Positions 37,313 to 46,309 of a stretch of 64,000 nt of DNA are shown piece after piece. Position 1 is the first letter of the stretch, and every line of letters starts with the position of its first letter. The position numbers were made by a program, and so were the translations under genes. The DNA lies in NCBI RefSeq assembly GCF_002592045.1, contig NZ_MEJG01000005.1, forward strand, positions 1 to 64,000, written 5' to 3'. Under the pieces are notes generated by a model. It saw only the letters and a list, made by a program, of their open reading frames with translations, made no database searches and was not told the origin of the DNA. This DNA is from Parasaccharibacter apium. Its GTDB lineage: Bacteria > Pseudomonadota > Alphaproteobacteria > Acetobacterales > Acetobacteraceae.

Positions 37313-38056
37313 ATGTTTTCTTTATCAGGTAAAATGGCATTGATTACGGGGGCATCTGGCGGGATTGGTGCCGCCATTGCACGCCAGCTACATGAGCGCG
37401 GTGCTATTGTAGTCCTCAGTGGCACGCGTGAGGGGGCCTTGCAGGAGGTCGCTGCGACTCTAGGGCAAGAGCGTGTTCATATCGTGACAGCCAACCTCTC
37501 TGATGCCACAGCCGCAGATGAGCTTGTCAGCCGTGCAGAGGAGGCAGCGGGGCATCCCTTGGATATTCTCGTCAATAATGCTGGTCTGACGCGGGATACT
37601 TTGGCAGTACGGATGAAAGATGAAGATTGGACGCAGGTGCTCAAGGTGGATTTGGAGAGCCCATTTCGCCTCGCCCGTGCGGCCTTAAAGGGCATGCAAC
37701 GGCGGCGGAGCGGGCGGATTATTTCTATTTCCTCCATCGTAGGGACAATCGGCAATCCCGGTCAGGCCAATTACGCAGCGGCTAAGGCTGGCCTTGTTGG
37801 GATGAGCAAATCCCTTGCTCAAGAGGCTGGGCGTCGTGGGGTAACGGTTAATGTTGTAGCCCCCGGTTTTGTCGAGACCGCTATGACGGATGCCCTACCA
37901 GACTCTGTGCGTGAGAAATTAACAAGCAATATCCCGCTTGGGCGTATGGGCAAACCAGAAGATGTGGCGGGAGCCGTGGTTTACCTAGCCTCAGATGAGG
38001 CTGGGTGGGTGACGGGTACGACACTTCATGTTAATGGTGGGATGGCCATGGTCTGA
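37313..38056 (+). CDS. fabG: 3-oxoacyl-ACP reductase
   Basis: A 247-residue SDR reducing 3-oxoacyl-ACP with NADPH. The motifs are TGASGGIGAAIA near residue 13, NNAGLTRD near 88, the catalytic Ser in ISSIVG, and YAAAKAGLVGMSKSLA (Tyr/Lys). The C-terminal GTTLHVNGGMAM is typical of FabG. It starts 12 bases after fabD. Confidence 0.95.
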   Translation: MFSLSGKMALITGASGGIGAAIARQLHERGAIVVLSGTREGALQEVAATLGQERVHIVTANLSDATAADELVSRAEEAAGHPLDILVNNAGLTRDTLAVRMKDEDWTQVLKVDLESPFRLARAALKGMQRRRSGRIISISSIVGTIGNPGQANYAAAKAGLVGMSKSLAQEAGRRGVTVNVVAPGFVETAMTDALPDSVREKLTSNIPLGRMGKPEDVAGAVVYLASDEAGWVTGTTLHVNGGMAMV

Positions 38057-38186
38057 AAAGTTTGGCGTTTATCAGAAAACGTGCTAAGCGCGCCCTGCTT
38101 TGCCTGACGAAGATCAGAGTATGGCTTTAAATCGGGCAGGTTTTTTTCTTAAGCAAACCCAGTAGGGTAGTAAGGATTTAAGACAG

Positions 38187-38429
38187 ATGAGCAACGAAAT
38201 CGCTGACAAGGTGAAGAAGATCGTCGTCGAGCATTTGGGTGTTGAGGAAGATAAGGTAAAGCCGGATGCTTCCTTCATCGATGATCTCGGTGCTGACAGC
38301 CTGGATACGGTTGAGCTTGTAATGGCTTTTGAAGAGGCATTCTCCGTTGAAATTCCGGAAGATGCTGCAGAGAAAATCGCCACCGTAAATGACGCGATTG
38401 AATATATCAGCAAGCAGAAAGCTGCCTGA
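38187..38429 (+). CDS. acpP: Acyl carrier protein
   Basis: An 80-residue acidic ACP of fatty-acid synthesis. The phosphopantetheine serine is in [17 protein letters not shown] near residue 38. The gap of 130 bases from fabG and a Shine-Dalgarno-like TAAGGA suggest its own promoter, as is usual for this highly expressed gene. It differs clearly from the second ACP at 51700-51954. Confidence 0.97.
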   Translation: MSNEIADKVKKIVVEHLGVEEDKVKPDASFIDDLGADSLDTVELVMAFEEAFSVEIPEDAAEKIATVNDAIEYISKQKAA

Positions 38430-38554
38430 TTTTATAGTGTGGTAGAATGATGGGGAGCGGGCAGCTTGGGTTGTTCGCTCTTACCGTCATGGGGGCGAAG
38501 CGGAAGATACCGTTTCGCTTTATCTGTATTTAGGAATTATGAGGTAAGGCGGCG

Positions 38555-39838
38555 ATGAGCGGTTCTGGAACGAGCAGAAAACGTGTGGTCGTTACGGGGA
38601 TAGGCGTAGTAAGCCCGTTGGCTGTTGGTGCAGAACTGACGTGGAAACGTCTTATCGAGTCACAATCTGGCATTGGGCGCATCACGCAGTTTGATGCTTC
38701 CGGTTTGCCTGCGCAAATTGCTGGAGAAGTGCCAGAAGGGCCAACGGCAGAAGGTGGTTTAACCCTCTCTGATTGGGTTCCCGTTAAAGAGCAAAAGAAG
38801 ATGGATCGTTTTATCCATCTTGGTTTGGCAGCGGGGATTCAAGCTGTAGAAGATTCTGGATGGAAACCAGAATCTGAGGAGGACCGTTGCGCAACAGGGG
38901 TCATGATGGGCTCTGGCATTGGTGGATTAAAGACGATTTATGATAACTCCGTTCTGGTGTCCTCTGGGAAGGCACGCCGCCTGTCGCCTTTCTTTATTCC
39001 ATCTTCCTTAATCAATTTGACGGCAGGGCATCTGTCCATCCGTTACGGTTTTAAAGGTCCAAATCATGCCGTTGTGACGGCTTGTGCTTCTGGCACTCAC
39101 GCAATTGGTGATGCATCACGCTTGATCCAACATGGTGATGCTGATGTGATGATTGCTGGCGGCGCGGAATCGGCCATTTGTGAACTAGGAATTGCCGGTT
39201 TCTGTTCAGCACGTGCACTTTCTACAAGCTTTAATGACAGCCCGACGACTGCATCCCGTCCGTGGGATGAAGAACGTGATGGCTTCATTATGGGCGAGGG
39301 GGCCGGTGTTGTCGTACTAGAAGAATACGAACATGCTAAACGGCGTGGTGCCAAAATTTATGGTGAAATTGGTGGATATGGCCTCTCTGGCGATGCGTAT
39401 CATATCACTGCTCCCGCCGAGAATCATGAAGGTGCCTTCCGGGCTATGCAAGCAGCCCTAAAAGATGCGCGCGTAACGCCTTCCGATATTGGTTATGTCA
39501 ATGCTCATGGTACATCCACTATGGCAGATGATTTAGAGTTAGGGGCTGTAGAACGCCTCTTTGGGGATGCTGCGGCCGGGGCGAGTATGTCCTCCACCAA
39601 GTCTGCTATCGGTCATTTGCTCGGTGCAGCTGGCGCTGTGGAAGCTATCTTCTGTTTGCAAGCTATGCGTGACGGTATTCTGCCGCCAACGCTTAATCTC
39701 GATAAACCTTCTCGTGAGAGTGTGATGGATCGTATCCCCCATACAGCTAAGGAGAAGCATGTTGATATCGCTCTCTCCAACAGTTTTGGCTTCGGCGGCA
39801 CGAATGCAAGCCTTATCCTAAAACGCTTTAAAGCATGA
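38555..39838 (+). CDS. fabF: 3-oxoacyl-ACP synthase II
   Basis: A 427-residue condensing enzyme. The nucleophile Cys is in VTACASGTHAIG near residue 175. The two His residues are in NAHGTSTMADD and SAIGHLLGAAGA, and the C-terminal NSFGFGGTNASL glycine-rich loop is intact. It elongates acyl-ACP in the cytoplasm. A small N-terminal extension of about six residues precedes the RVVVTGIGVVSPL start block. Confidence 0.96.
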   Translation: MSGSGTSRKRVVVTGIGVVSPLAVGAELTWKRLIESQSGIGRITQFDASGLPAQIAGEVPEGPTAEGGLTLSDWVPVKEQKKMDRFIHLGLAAGIQAVEDSGWKPESEEDRCATGVMMGSGIGGLKTIYDNSVLVSSGKARRLSPFFIPSSLINLTAGHLSIRYGFKGPNHAVVTACASGTHAIGDASRLIQHGDADVMIAGGAESAICELGIAGFCSARALSTSFNDSPTTASRPWDEERDGFIMGEGAGVVVLEEYEHAKRRGAKIYGEIGGYGLSGDAYHITAPAENHEGAFRAMQAALKDARVTPSDIGYVNAHGTSTMADDLELGAVERLFGDAAAGASMSSTKSAIGHLLGAAGAVEAIFCLQAMRDGILPPTLNLDKPSRESVMDRIPHTAKEKHVDIALSNSFGFGGTNASLILKRFKA

Positions 39839-39892
39839 TCTTCCCCGTAAGATAGTTTTAGGTGTTGCTTAGCATGGCTTAAGGAGAGAAAA

Positions 39893-40933
39893 ATGCCGGA
39901 GACCCCTGCGCCAAGTAACCAAGAAAAAGAGGCAGTGCCCAATAGTACACGTCGCCGATTTGTTACTAAGGGACGTGTGTTAGCCTTAATGCTTGTTGCG
40001 GCGGGGGGAAGCCTTTTTGCGGGATATGGACATTATACGGACCCTGGGCCTTTGCAGGGGGAGCGTGTCGTTGTTATTCCACGCGGAGGGGTTGATCGTG
40101 TTGTCCATGTTCTACAAGAAAATGGAATATTGGCGCCTGGTCTTGTTTCTTCTCTCTTTTTTAAGCTGGCCCTTTTTTCGACAAAGTCTCAAGGGCCGAT
40201 CCATGCTGCCGAGTTAAAATTCCCTGATAGGGTTTCTATAGCACATAGTTTGGTTATTTTGCGTCATGGTCAACCTGTACCGCATAGCTTGACCATAGCA
40301 GAAGGGCTAACGGCTAGTCGTATTCACGCTTTGCTTATACAGGCTCCGGTATTGCAGGGAACAGTGGAAGAAATTCGGGAAGGAGAGGTCGCGCCGCAAA
40401 CATTTTTTTATGTGTGGGGAACGGAGAGGCAGACACTCCTAACCCATATGAAAAAATTGATGAATACCCAACTAAAAGAGGTCTGGGAGAATAGAGACCA
40501 AAGTGCTTTACAAGGGGTCATCACAACACCAGAGCAATTATTAATTTTAGCTTCGTTAATTGAGAGAGAAACCGCCCTACCAGAAGAACGGGCACAAATA
40601 GCAAGAGTCTTTATCAATCGTTTAAAACGCGGGATGAAATTACAAACAGATCCAACAGTGATTTATGCGGTAAGTCAAGGCGAGGGTATTCTTCCAAGGG
40701 CTTTGACAAAAGCAGATCTGCAATTCGATAGTCCATATAATAGTTATTTATACGTGGGCCTTCCGCCAGGGCCGATATGTTCACCAGGACGGGATGCTTT
40801 AGAGGCAGCGGCTCATCCTGCTGAAGGGGATGCTTTATATTTTGTCGCGACAGGACATGGAGGTCATAATTTTTCTCATAGTTTAGCTGAGCATATCGAG
40901 CATGTTCATAGTTACCGCCATATAAGCCACTGA
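39893..40933 (+). CDS. mltG: Endolytic murein transglycosylase MltG
   Basis: A 346-residue YceG-family lytic transglycosylase that cuts nascent glycan strands. A short cytoplasmic tail and one membrane segment (VLALMLVAAGGSLFAGYGHY) precede the LysM-like and catalytic domain. The catalytic Glu is in ILASLIERETALPEERAQIARVF, followed by the KLQTDPTVIYA and YNSYLYVGLPPGPICSPG blocks. Following fabF is the usual position in Proteobacteria. A bidirectional terminator ends the run. Confidence 0.93.
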   Translation: MPETPAPSNQEKEAVPNSTRRRFVTKGRVLALMLVAAGGSLFAGYGHYTDPGPLQGERVVVIPRGGVDRVVHVLQENGILAPGLVSSLFFKLALFSTKSQGPIHAAELKFPDRVSIAHSLVILRHGQPVPHSLTIAEGLTASRIHALLIQAPVLQGTVEEIREGEVAPQTFFYVWGTERQTLLTHMKKLMNTQLKEVWENRDQSALQGVITTPEQLLILASLIERETALPEERAQIARVFINRLKRGMKLQTDPTVIYAVSQGEGILPRALTKADLQFDSPYNSYLYVGLPPGPICSPGRDALEAAAHPAEGDALYFVATGHGGHNFSHSLAEHIEHVHSYRHISH

Positions 40934-40957
40934 GGCTTTAACTTTTAACCATTCTTA

Positions 40958-40993
40958 AAAAAAAGCCCTCCTTTTTAATAAGAGGGCTTTTTG
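40958..40993. terminator. Bidirectional terminator between mltG and the SYLF gene
   Basis: AAAAAGCCCTC (40960-40970) pairs with GAGGGCTTTTT (40982-40992); A and T runs flank the stem on both sides. Confidence 0.9.
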
Positions 40994-41019
40994 TTTAGCA
41001 AAAATTAGAAATTGCGCTT

Positions 41020-41709
41020 TTAGCGAGCAACAGCTTTCATCATCATACGACGAAGAGGATCTGCCGCCTTATTGTTGACGCGCATGTTAATGACAATATC
41101 CTCAGGACCAACAACTTGTCCGTAATAAGCACGGTTTGCCGCATTATTAGGCTTGAGTTTGCTGCTCCCTAAAGAGACGCCAGCAAAAACACCATTGCTT
41201 TTTTGTAGGGCATAAACTTCGCGATGATCGTTCGTAGCATTTGTTGCATGTGGGCCAAAACCAGCATCAGCACTAGCATCAAACGTATACTCGTGATCCA
41301 TCATAGATAAAACAGCTTTATGAGACGTAATGATGAGGAAGAGCTGGCTATGCTGATAACCTGCTTGCAATCCAAAAGAGCCAGCACTGAGATGATAGAA
41401 TGCAGGGTCAGACCAAGAGTTATTGGCACCACGCCCCATGAGAACGCATGTCCCCCCAGTACCACCGAAAACTAGGGACATCTTGGTGACATCAGGGCAA
41501 ATAACAATTGCCTTGGCATCGCGAAGTAGTTGTACAGTGTGCAAGTTTGACTTAGAATCGATGAAGGCAGATTGTACCGCAAAAGCTGCTTTATCGATTA
41601 ATGCCTGTTGCTTCCGCGGGGTGGAAACATCGGCTGCACATGCATTCATCGCCAGTATGCTTGTGGCGACGACTACAGCACGAGTAATGAACGCAAAAGG
41701 TTTTGACAT
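41020..41709 (-). CDS. SYLF (YSC84)-domain lipid-binding protein, exported
   Basis: A 229-residue protein with an N-terminal signal region (FAFITRAVVVATSILAMNACAAD). The Cys near residue 24 could be lipidated, but the lipobox is imperfect (Met-Asn-Ala-Cys). The SYLF/Ysc84 domain follows: AKAIVICPDVTKMSLVFGGTGGTCVLMGRG, then the SAGSFGLQAGYQHSQLFLIITS and VFAGVSLGSSKLKPNNAANRAYYG blocks. SYLF domains bind phosphoinositides in eukaryotes; in bacteria they are found in periplasmic proteins of unclear role. The inositol-phosphatase-like gene is its upstream neighbour. Confidence 0.85.
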   Translation of the reverse strand: MSKPFAFITRAVVVATSILAMNACAADVSTPRKQQALIDKAAFAVQSAFIDSKSNLHTVQLLRDAKAIVICPDVTKMSLVFGGTGGTCVLMGRGANNSWSDPAFYHLSAGSFGLQAGYQHSQLFLIITSHKAVLSMMDHEYTFDASADAGFGPHATNATNDHREVYALQKSNGVFAGVSLGSSKLKPNNAANRAYYGQVVGPEDIVINMRVNNKAADPLRRMMMKAVAR

Positions 41710-41756
41710 AAAGCTCTCCTATCATGAATAAAGGGACTGCCCTTACTAATATAAAC

Positions 41757-42551
41757 TTAATTTAGTGGAACGCCTAGAGCTTTAGATAAAGGATTTACAA
41801 TTAATGGGGCAGAAGCAAATATCGGGGTACGTTGGGTCAATCCTCCGTTTTTTAGGAAAGGGGATACATAAGCCCCTGCCTCATGTAATATGACAAGAGC
41901 AGCGGCTACATCCCATAGAAAAATAACATACTCATAATAACCATCAGAACGCCCACAAGCGACATCGGCAAGTGCTAAAGCACCGGAGCCAAGAGAACGT
42001 GGCATGGAGCCTTGCTCTATAAGGGAATTCATTTTCTCTGGGTACCATCCCTTTGGTACATAAGGAGACCACCCGATTTCCACCATGGACTCTTTTATAT
42101 TGTCAGTTGTCGCGGCATGGATCTTTTTATCATTCAGAAAGGCACCTTGGCCTAGACGGGCAGTAAAAGTTTCGTTCAGAAGCGGCGCTTCAATAATGCC
42201 AGCAACGGGCGTCTCACCATGCATTAATCCTACAGAAATACACCATCTTTTTCGCCCCCGAGCATAATTAGACGTTCCGTCAATAGGATCAATAATCCAG
42301 CGAAAGAGACCTACGGTTGTTTCGCCATATTCCTCACCTAAGAAAGAATCGTTGGGGAATAAATCGGATAAGTGCTCTACGAGAAAAGTTTCAACAGCTT
42401 TATCAGCTGCTGTCACATAATTTTGATGCCCTTTCAATTCAGCAACAGGCTTTCCAGGAGCAGGCTGCATTTTTATTGCCAACTTTGAAGCGTCTTTAAT
42501 AATTTTTAATGCCGCTTGGAAGCGGGAATCAATCTCAGATGTGCACGGCAT
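41757..42551 (-). CDS. Inositol monophosphatase-family phosphatase
   Basis: A 264-residue Mg2+-dependent sugar-phosphate phosphatase. Family motifs are the Glu-Glu of FLGEEYGE near residue 70, IDPIDGTSNYARG near 88 and WDVAAALVILHEAGAYV near 215. Members act on inositol phosphate, 3'-phosphoadenosine nucleotides or histidinol phosphate; the substrate is not clear from sequence. A histidinol-phosphatase role is an alternative. It lies about 190 bases from the divergent GINT1-like gene of the sphingolipid locus. Confidence 0.85.
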   Translation of the reverse strand: MPCTSEIDSRFQAALKIIKDASKLAIKMQPAPGKPVAELKGHQNYVTAADKAVETFLVEHLSDLFPNDSFLGEEYGETTVGLFRWIIDPIDGTSNYARGRKRWCISVGLMHGETPVAGIIEAPLLNETFTARLGQGAFLNDKKIHAATTDNIKESMVEIGWSPYVPKGWYPEKMNSLIEQGSMPRSLGSGALALADVACGRSDGYYEYVIFLWDVAAALVILHEAGAYVSPFLKNGGLTQRTPIFASAPLIVNPLSKALGVPLN

Positions 42552-42623
42552 TTCAGGATCTCTCGATGAGTTATTTAAAAAATAAAGGGACGTTGGGGAG
42601 GATATAAGGTGAAGGAATTTTTC

Positions 42624-42637
42624 TCAACTAGAGTTGA
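42624..42637. promoter_or_regulatory. 14-bp palindrome upstream of the GINT1-like gene
   Basis: TCAACT-AG-AGTTGA is perfectly symmetrical and lies in the divergent gap between the phosphatase and the sphingolipid-locus gene at 42745. It may be an operator. The sequence does not obviously match the larger repeat at 48450-48475. Confidence 0.3.
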
Positions 42638-42744
42638 TATAGAACATTGAACAATATGGGGTTGAAATGAAAAGGAGCCTTTCATACGGAAAAAGGGGAT
42701 TGTATGATGGGGGAACTAGAGAACACATCTGTAAGGTAAAAATT

Positions 42745-43632
42745 ATGCAACTTTTTAAAATGGATTATTGGCGCTCAGCAATTTTGCATGCCCCTTTTGA
42801 ACAGATCTTTCATCAAAATAGTTTAGATGATGTTGACATGACCTTTTTGCCATCATGTGGTCAAGAAGGGTTTTTGGCTGATCCTTTTGGGTTATGGCAG
42901 GACGGCAAGCTTTATGTCTTTGCTGAATTTTATGATTATAAGAAAAGCAAAGGCGTTATTGATGTTCTTATTTATGATCAAACATTTACCTTATTAGAGC
43001 GACGCACTGTTTTAAAAGAGAAATGGCACCTCTCATATCCATATGTTTTTCGATATGAGGGAGCGATTTATATGCTTCCCGAAGGTTATAAGTCAGGACG
43101 CTTAACTTTATACAAGGCTCGTTCCTTCCCTTACGAATGGGAGAAGGTTTCTGCTTTTATGTTTCCGATTGGTGCTATTGATGCAACACCGCTTTATCAT
43201 GCCGGGCGGTGGTGGTTATTTTGGACTCCTCCTGAACCAAAATCATGCAGGCAAAGTACCCTACATATCGCTCTAGCAGAGGAGTTGACAGGCCCGTGGT
43301 GTGATCTAGGTCGTTTTCTTATTGATAAGAGTGGAGCACGCCCCGGCGGTACACCGTTTGTAGAAGGAGAGGATGTTTTTTTACCAGTTCAGGATTGCAG
43401 CGTAACTTATGGAGGGGGGCTGCGCCTTCTTCAGTTATCTGGGTTTAATAAAGGAAGGCCTTCATTATGTGGAGGTGAAGCTGTACCGTTACATACGCCG
43501 GAATTGAGAGAATATCCTGATGGTATGCATACGCTTTCGGCGGCAGGACCTGTCACCTTAGTTGATTTTAAAAAAATTCGATGTGGAGTACGGCCGGCCA
43601 TTCTTAAGCTTAGAAAAACCTTCCTAAAGTAA
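42745..43632 (+). CDS. GINT1-N-terminal-domain-like protein (putative sphingolipid glycosyl transfer)
   Basis: About 295 residues. ADPFGLWQDGKLYVFAEF, SYPYVFRYEGAIYMLPEGYKSGRLTLY, and IGAIDATPLYHAGRWWLFWT are blade-like repeats of a five-bladed propeller. I recognise them as the domain at the N-terminus of plant glucosamine inositolphosphorylceramide transferase 1 and of bacterial proteins in polysaccharide loci. The ATG at 42745 has AAGG 8 bases upstream; a start at 42667 would add 26 residues of doubtful character. No partner glycosyltransferase domain is fused to it. It ends convergently against the MobA-like gene. Involvement in ceramide head-group modification is inferred from location. 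Confidence 0.6.
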   Translation: MQLFKMDYWRSAILHAPFEQIFHQNSLDDVDMTFLPSCGQEGFLADPFGLWQDGKLYVFAEFYDYKKSKGVIDVLIYDQTFTLLERRTVLKEKWHLSYPYVFRYEGAIYMLPEGYKSGRLTLYKARSFPYEWEKVSAFMFPIGAIDATPLYHAGRWWLFWTPPEPKSCRQSTLHIALAEELTGPWCDLGRFLIDKSGARPGGTPFVEGEDVFLPVQDCSVTYGGGLRLLQLSGFNKGRPSLCGGEAVPLHTPELREYPDGMHTLSAAGPVTLVDFKKIRCGVRPAILKLRKTFLK

Positions 43633-43651
43633 TCTTGCTTTAGGAAGGTTT
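43616..43651. terminator. Bidirectional terminator between the GINT1-like and MobA-like genes
   Basis: AAACCTTCCTAAAG (43616-43629) pairs perfectly with CTTTAGGAAGGTTT (43638-43651), a 14-bp stem. It overlaps the ends of both convergent reading frames. Confidence 0.85.
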
Positions 43652-44405
43652 ATAAGCCTTTCAATAATTGCGTTGCAAGTTGAGCATCGGCGGGTTTATC
43701 AACGTCCACAGCGGCACGTCCGTCCGAGAGAGGCAGCAACCGGACATAGGCCCCTGTTAATGTGTGAATTCTCTCTTCTAATCGTTGTACGCTAAGTGTT
43801 TTGGTAAGGAGGCGTAAAATAACAGGTAATCCTAATATCCGTGCCATGCGCCAGGGATGCTTACGATGATGCTGTAACCGACACCATAGTTTGATGACGT
43901 TTAGAGATTTGGCCGTGCCTAACCAAAAAAGATTACACCCTGAAAAACTGATATCAGAAAGGTGAATATAAGTCCGTTTTGTTTGGGGCACGTCCCGTTG
44001 GATTGTACTCTTTAAAGCGATCCCGGCAGAAATATCCGCCTTGATCAAAAGGCTTTTTTGGAGAAACTCCTTAACCCATTCAGGTTGAAGCAGTGCATGA
44101 TCAGCTGTTGTTACAAGACAAGGCGTGCCAATTCGTGTAATGGCTTGCAGAACACTTTCACTAGGAGAAGGGCCAGCTTGTAAAATAGCAACACGCCCCC
44201 TCAAATGACTAAGGCAGTGAGGTTGTTCTATGCTGACCCATATGTGTCCGATCTCAGGGGTTTGTTCTAACGCGTGGACAACACGATCAATCATCGGCAC
44301 TCCTTGGATTGGAAGGAGTGCCTTATGTGTAACATTACCCATTTGAGCCAACGGATCACGCTCTCCATCGCGTGATCCGGCTAAAATCAAAACAGGAATT
44401 GTCAT
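43650..44405 (-). CDS. MobA-like nucleotidyltransferase (sphingolipid locus)
   Basis: A 251-residue NTP-transferase with the Rossmann-like nucleotidyltransferase fold. The N-terminus is PVLILAGSRDGERDPLA, followed by HKALLPIQGVPMIDRVV and a TTADHALLQP strand holding the metal Asp. The G-x-G-x-x-R loop of typical enzymes is altered to GSRDGERDP. The C-terminal part (residues 180-250) has two hydrophobic helices. The start overlaps the hydroxylase stop by 4 bases. Similar NTP-transferases sit in known alphaproteobacterial sphingolipid loci, where they may activate an anionic head group. Substrate is unknown. Confidence 0.72.
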   Translation of the reverse strand: MTIPVLILAGSRDGERDPLAQMGNVTHKALLPIQGVPMIDRVVHALEQTPEIGHIWVSIEQPHCLSHLRGRVAILQAGPSPSESVLQAITRIGTPCLVTTADHALLQPEWVKEFLQKSLLIKADISAGIALKSTIQRDVPQTKRTYIHLSDISFSGCNLFWLGTAKSLNVIKLWCRLQHHRKHPWRMARILGLPVILRLLTKTLSVQRLEERIHTLTGAYVRLLPLSDGRAAVDVDKPADAQLATQLLKGL

Positions 44406-45208
44406 GCGCTTTTGGCAAGCTCTTCTTTTTTTGGTGCACGTGCAGGGTCAGGCCGATCACGCGGAGGTGCGCCCGTACGGCGCATAACCCAAGGATAGCG
44501 CTCGGCTTCTTCCACTGTGTAGCCTAGATTAAAAACATAAGGACTGCGAGGACGGTCTTTAGCCGCGCGATAGAAAGTTCCCATTAAACGATCAGGAAGA
44601 TAATTCGTGATACCATAGTTCCCATCTTCATCATGAAAATGATGTAGCACATGAAGTTGTTTAATATATACCACCCACTGCCAGCGCGGTTTATAAGCGA
44701 GGTGCTGGATACAATGAAAAAATTCGTAAATACATGTCATCACCAAGGCTGTAGACAACGCAGAAAAGGCACCACTCCAACCACCAATGATAGCACCAAT
44801 TGGCATGGTTATTGCCATCATTGTTGGAACCGTATTTAAAGGAGAACCGAACAATACTTCCAAAAGATGCGGGTCTTGATGATGATCGAAGTGAATACGC
44901 TTCCACATAGATGCTGTAATTGGATTGCGATAAAACCAACGTCCGTGAAGGATATAGCGATGAATAATATACCAGGCTGTTGGGTAAACAGCGACGATAA
45001 CAGGAATAGGAATAATTAATCCCCACCAGCTATGGCGTAGATACAAGCTGAGCGCAGCCGTTGTGATAATAAGGGCAAAATAGAGCAAGATCGTAGGATA
45101 AGTGAGATAGGCAGCCCATAATTGAGAAAGGTTCATCTTTCCCAAGTCATAACTTCTGCCTTGATGCATAAGAGTCGTGCCCTGAAAAAACTTTTTAAAC
45201 GTACTCAT
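44402..45208 (-). CDS. Fatty acid hydroxylase superfamily membrane protein (probable ceramide/fatty-acyl hydroxylase)
   Basis: A 268-residue diiron membrane hydroxylase. Four membrane helices surround the histidine motifs: HRYILH (about residue 84), HFDHHQDPH (about 107), HCIQH (about 165) and LHVLHHFHDE (about 185). The set matches yeast Scs7/human FA2H, which 2-hydroxylates ceramide fatty acids, but lacks their cytochrome b5 domain. A C-terminal Pro/Arg/Lys-rich tail ends the protein. The ATG at 45208 was chosen because it overlaps the lptG-like stop (ATGA). Hydroxylation of the ceramide acyl chain or long-chain base is inferred from location and family. Confidence 0.82.
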   Translation of the reverse strand: MSTFKKFFQGTTLMHQGRSYDLGKMNLSQLWAAYLTYPTILLYFALIITTAALSLYLRHSWWGLIIPIPVIVAVYPTAWYIIHRYILHGRWFYRNPITASMWKRIHFDHHQDPHLLEVLFGSPLNTVPTMMAITMPIGAIIGGWSGAFSALSTALVMTCIYEFFHCIQHLAYKPRWQWVVYIKQLHVLHHFHDEDGNYGITNYLPDRLMGTFYRAAKDRPRSPYVFNLGYTVEEAERYPWVMRRTGAPPRDRPDPARAPKKEELAKSA

Positions 45209-46305
45209 TTTTCCTCCATTCGCAGTATCCAGGCCAAGCTGAACAGGGCCGCCACAACCTGACCAGAACATATAGCGAGTAATATGGGAAGGGAACCCGC
45301 ATTTCCCAAGGCAGAAATCATACCTTGGAGGATAACGATACCCAACCCAGCTGCCATCACATATACAGGGAGAGGGGTTCTTAACCCCGCACGTGGTGGA
45401 ATATATGTGATAGGCAACGTAACAAGAAGCATTACGGCCATCTGCAACGGCAAGAACAAGATAGCATATAGTGCCATAAAATAATTTGACTTAGGTAAAT
45501 TTAAGGGGGCTTTTCCAGAAAAAATTTCTCGGAATTGATGGGGAGTATAATAAATTCCAGGAAGGGTCATATTAATGATCTCTGTTGGCGTGACCGCAAG
45601 AGACGGCGGAAAAAACTCAGACGTTATCTTTGCTTGCGTATTGTTTTGGTACAAATTAATGCGACTAAATGTCCCATGGGCCACCCATTGCTTATTTTCG
45701 TATGTTAAATTTTCGTAATATTGTGTGGCTGTGAGGGCTCCCCCTTCTGGATCACGGCGATAAAGCGTAACGTGCGATAATATATTCCCACCGTGACTTA
45801 TGGATTCTATTCTAACAATGTCAGACCCCGTACGAAACCACAGACTATGGAGGTCATCTGTAGCATGAGCTTGAGTTGCGCCTTCATTCCACCAGCGGTT
45901 TAACTCCTGTTCAAAAGGAGGCACAACCCAAAATTTTAAAGCAATACAAATAATACTTAGGAGTAATGGGCCAGGCAAAAGATAACGAAACATATTAAGT
46001 GTGGAAAGACCCGCGGCGCGTAATACAGCGATTTCGCTTGAAAGAGCCATTCTTAATAAGGTGAATAGACCGCCAATCATTACGGAAAGGGGCATAATCT
46101 CAACAAGTAGTGTGGGGAGATGTAGTCCTACATATTTTAAGATACCGATAAAGCCTAGATTACGATCAAGAATGGTCGAAGCATCATCTAACAAGGCTAG
46201 AATTTCAAGAAGTGCCGTCAATACGCAACAGCAAATGAGTATTTTAGAAATAAGAGGACGAAGGAAAACCTTCAATAAGGTGGTTTGGAAGAAGAGAAAT
46301 CTCAT
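45205..46305 (-). CDS. LptF/LptG-family permease, LptG-like
   Basis: A 366-residue membrane protein of the YjgP/YjgQ family. Three N-terminal helices, the jellyroll periplasmic domain (about residues 135-250) and three C-terminal helices are evident. EIAVLRAAGLS and MLLVTLPITYIPPRAGLRTPL fit the family. LptFG complexes extract lipopolysaccharide from the inner membrane. This pair is embedded between a metallophosphoesterase and a lipid hydroxylase in an operon of the sphingolipid locus, so ceramide-type cargo is likely. It starts 4 bases after the lptF-like stop. Whether a separate housekeeping lptFG exists lies outside the window. Confidence 0.82.
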   Translation of the reverse strand: MRFLFFQTTLLKVFLRPLISKILICCCVLTALLEILALLDDASTILDRNLGFIGILKYVGLHLPTLLVEIMPLSVMIGGLFTLLRMALSSEIAVLRAAGLSTLNMFRYLLPGPLLLSIICIALKFWVVPPFEQELNRWWNEGATQAHATDDLHSLWFRTGSDIVRIESISHGGNILSHVTLYRRDPEGGALTATQYYENLTYENKQWVAHGTFSRINLYQNNTQAKITSEFFPPSLAVTPTEIINMTLPGIYYTPHQFREIFSGKAPLNLPKSNYFMALYAILFLPLQMAVMLLVTLPITYIPPRAGLRTPLPVYVMAAGLGIVILQGMISALGNAGSLPILLAICSGQVVAALFSLAWILRMEEK

Positions 46306-46309
46306 ATCA

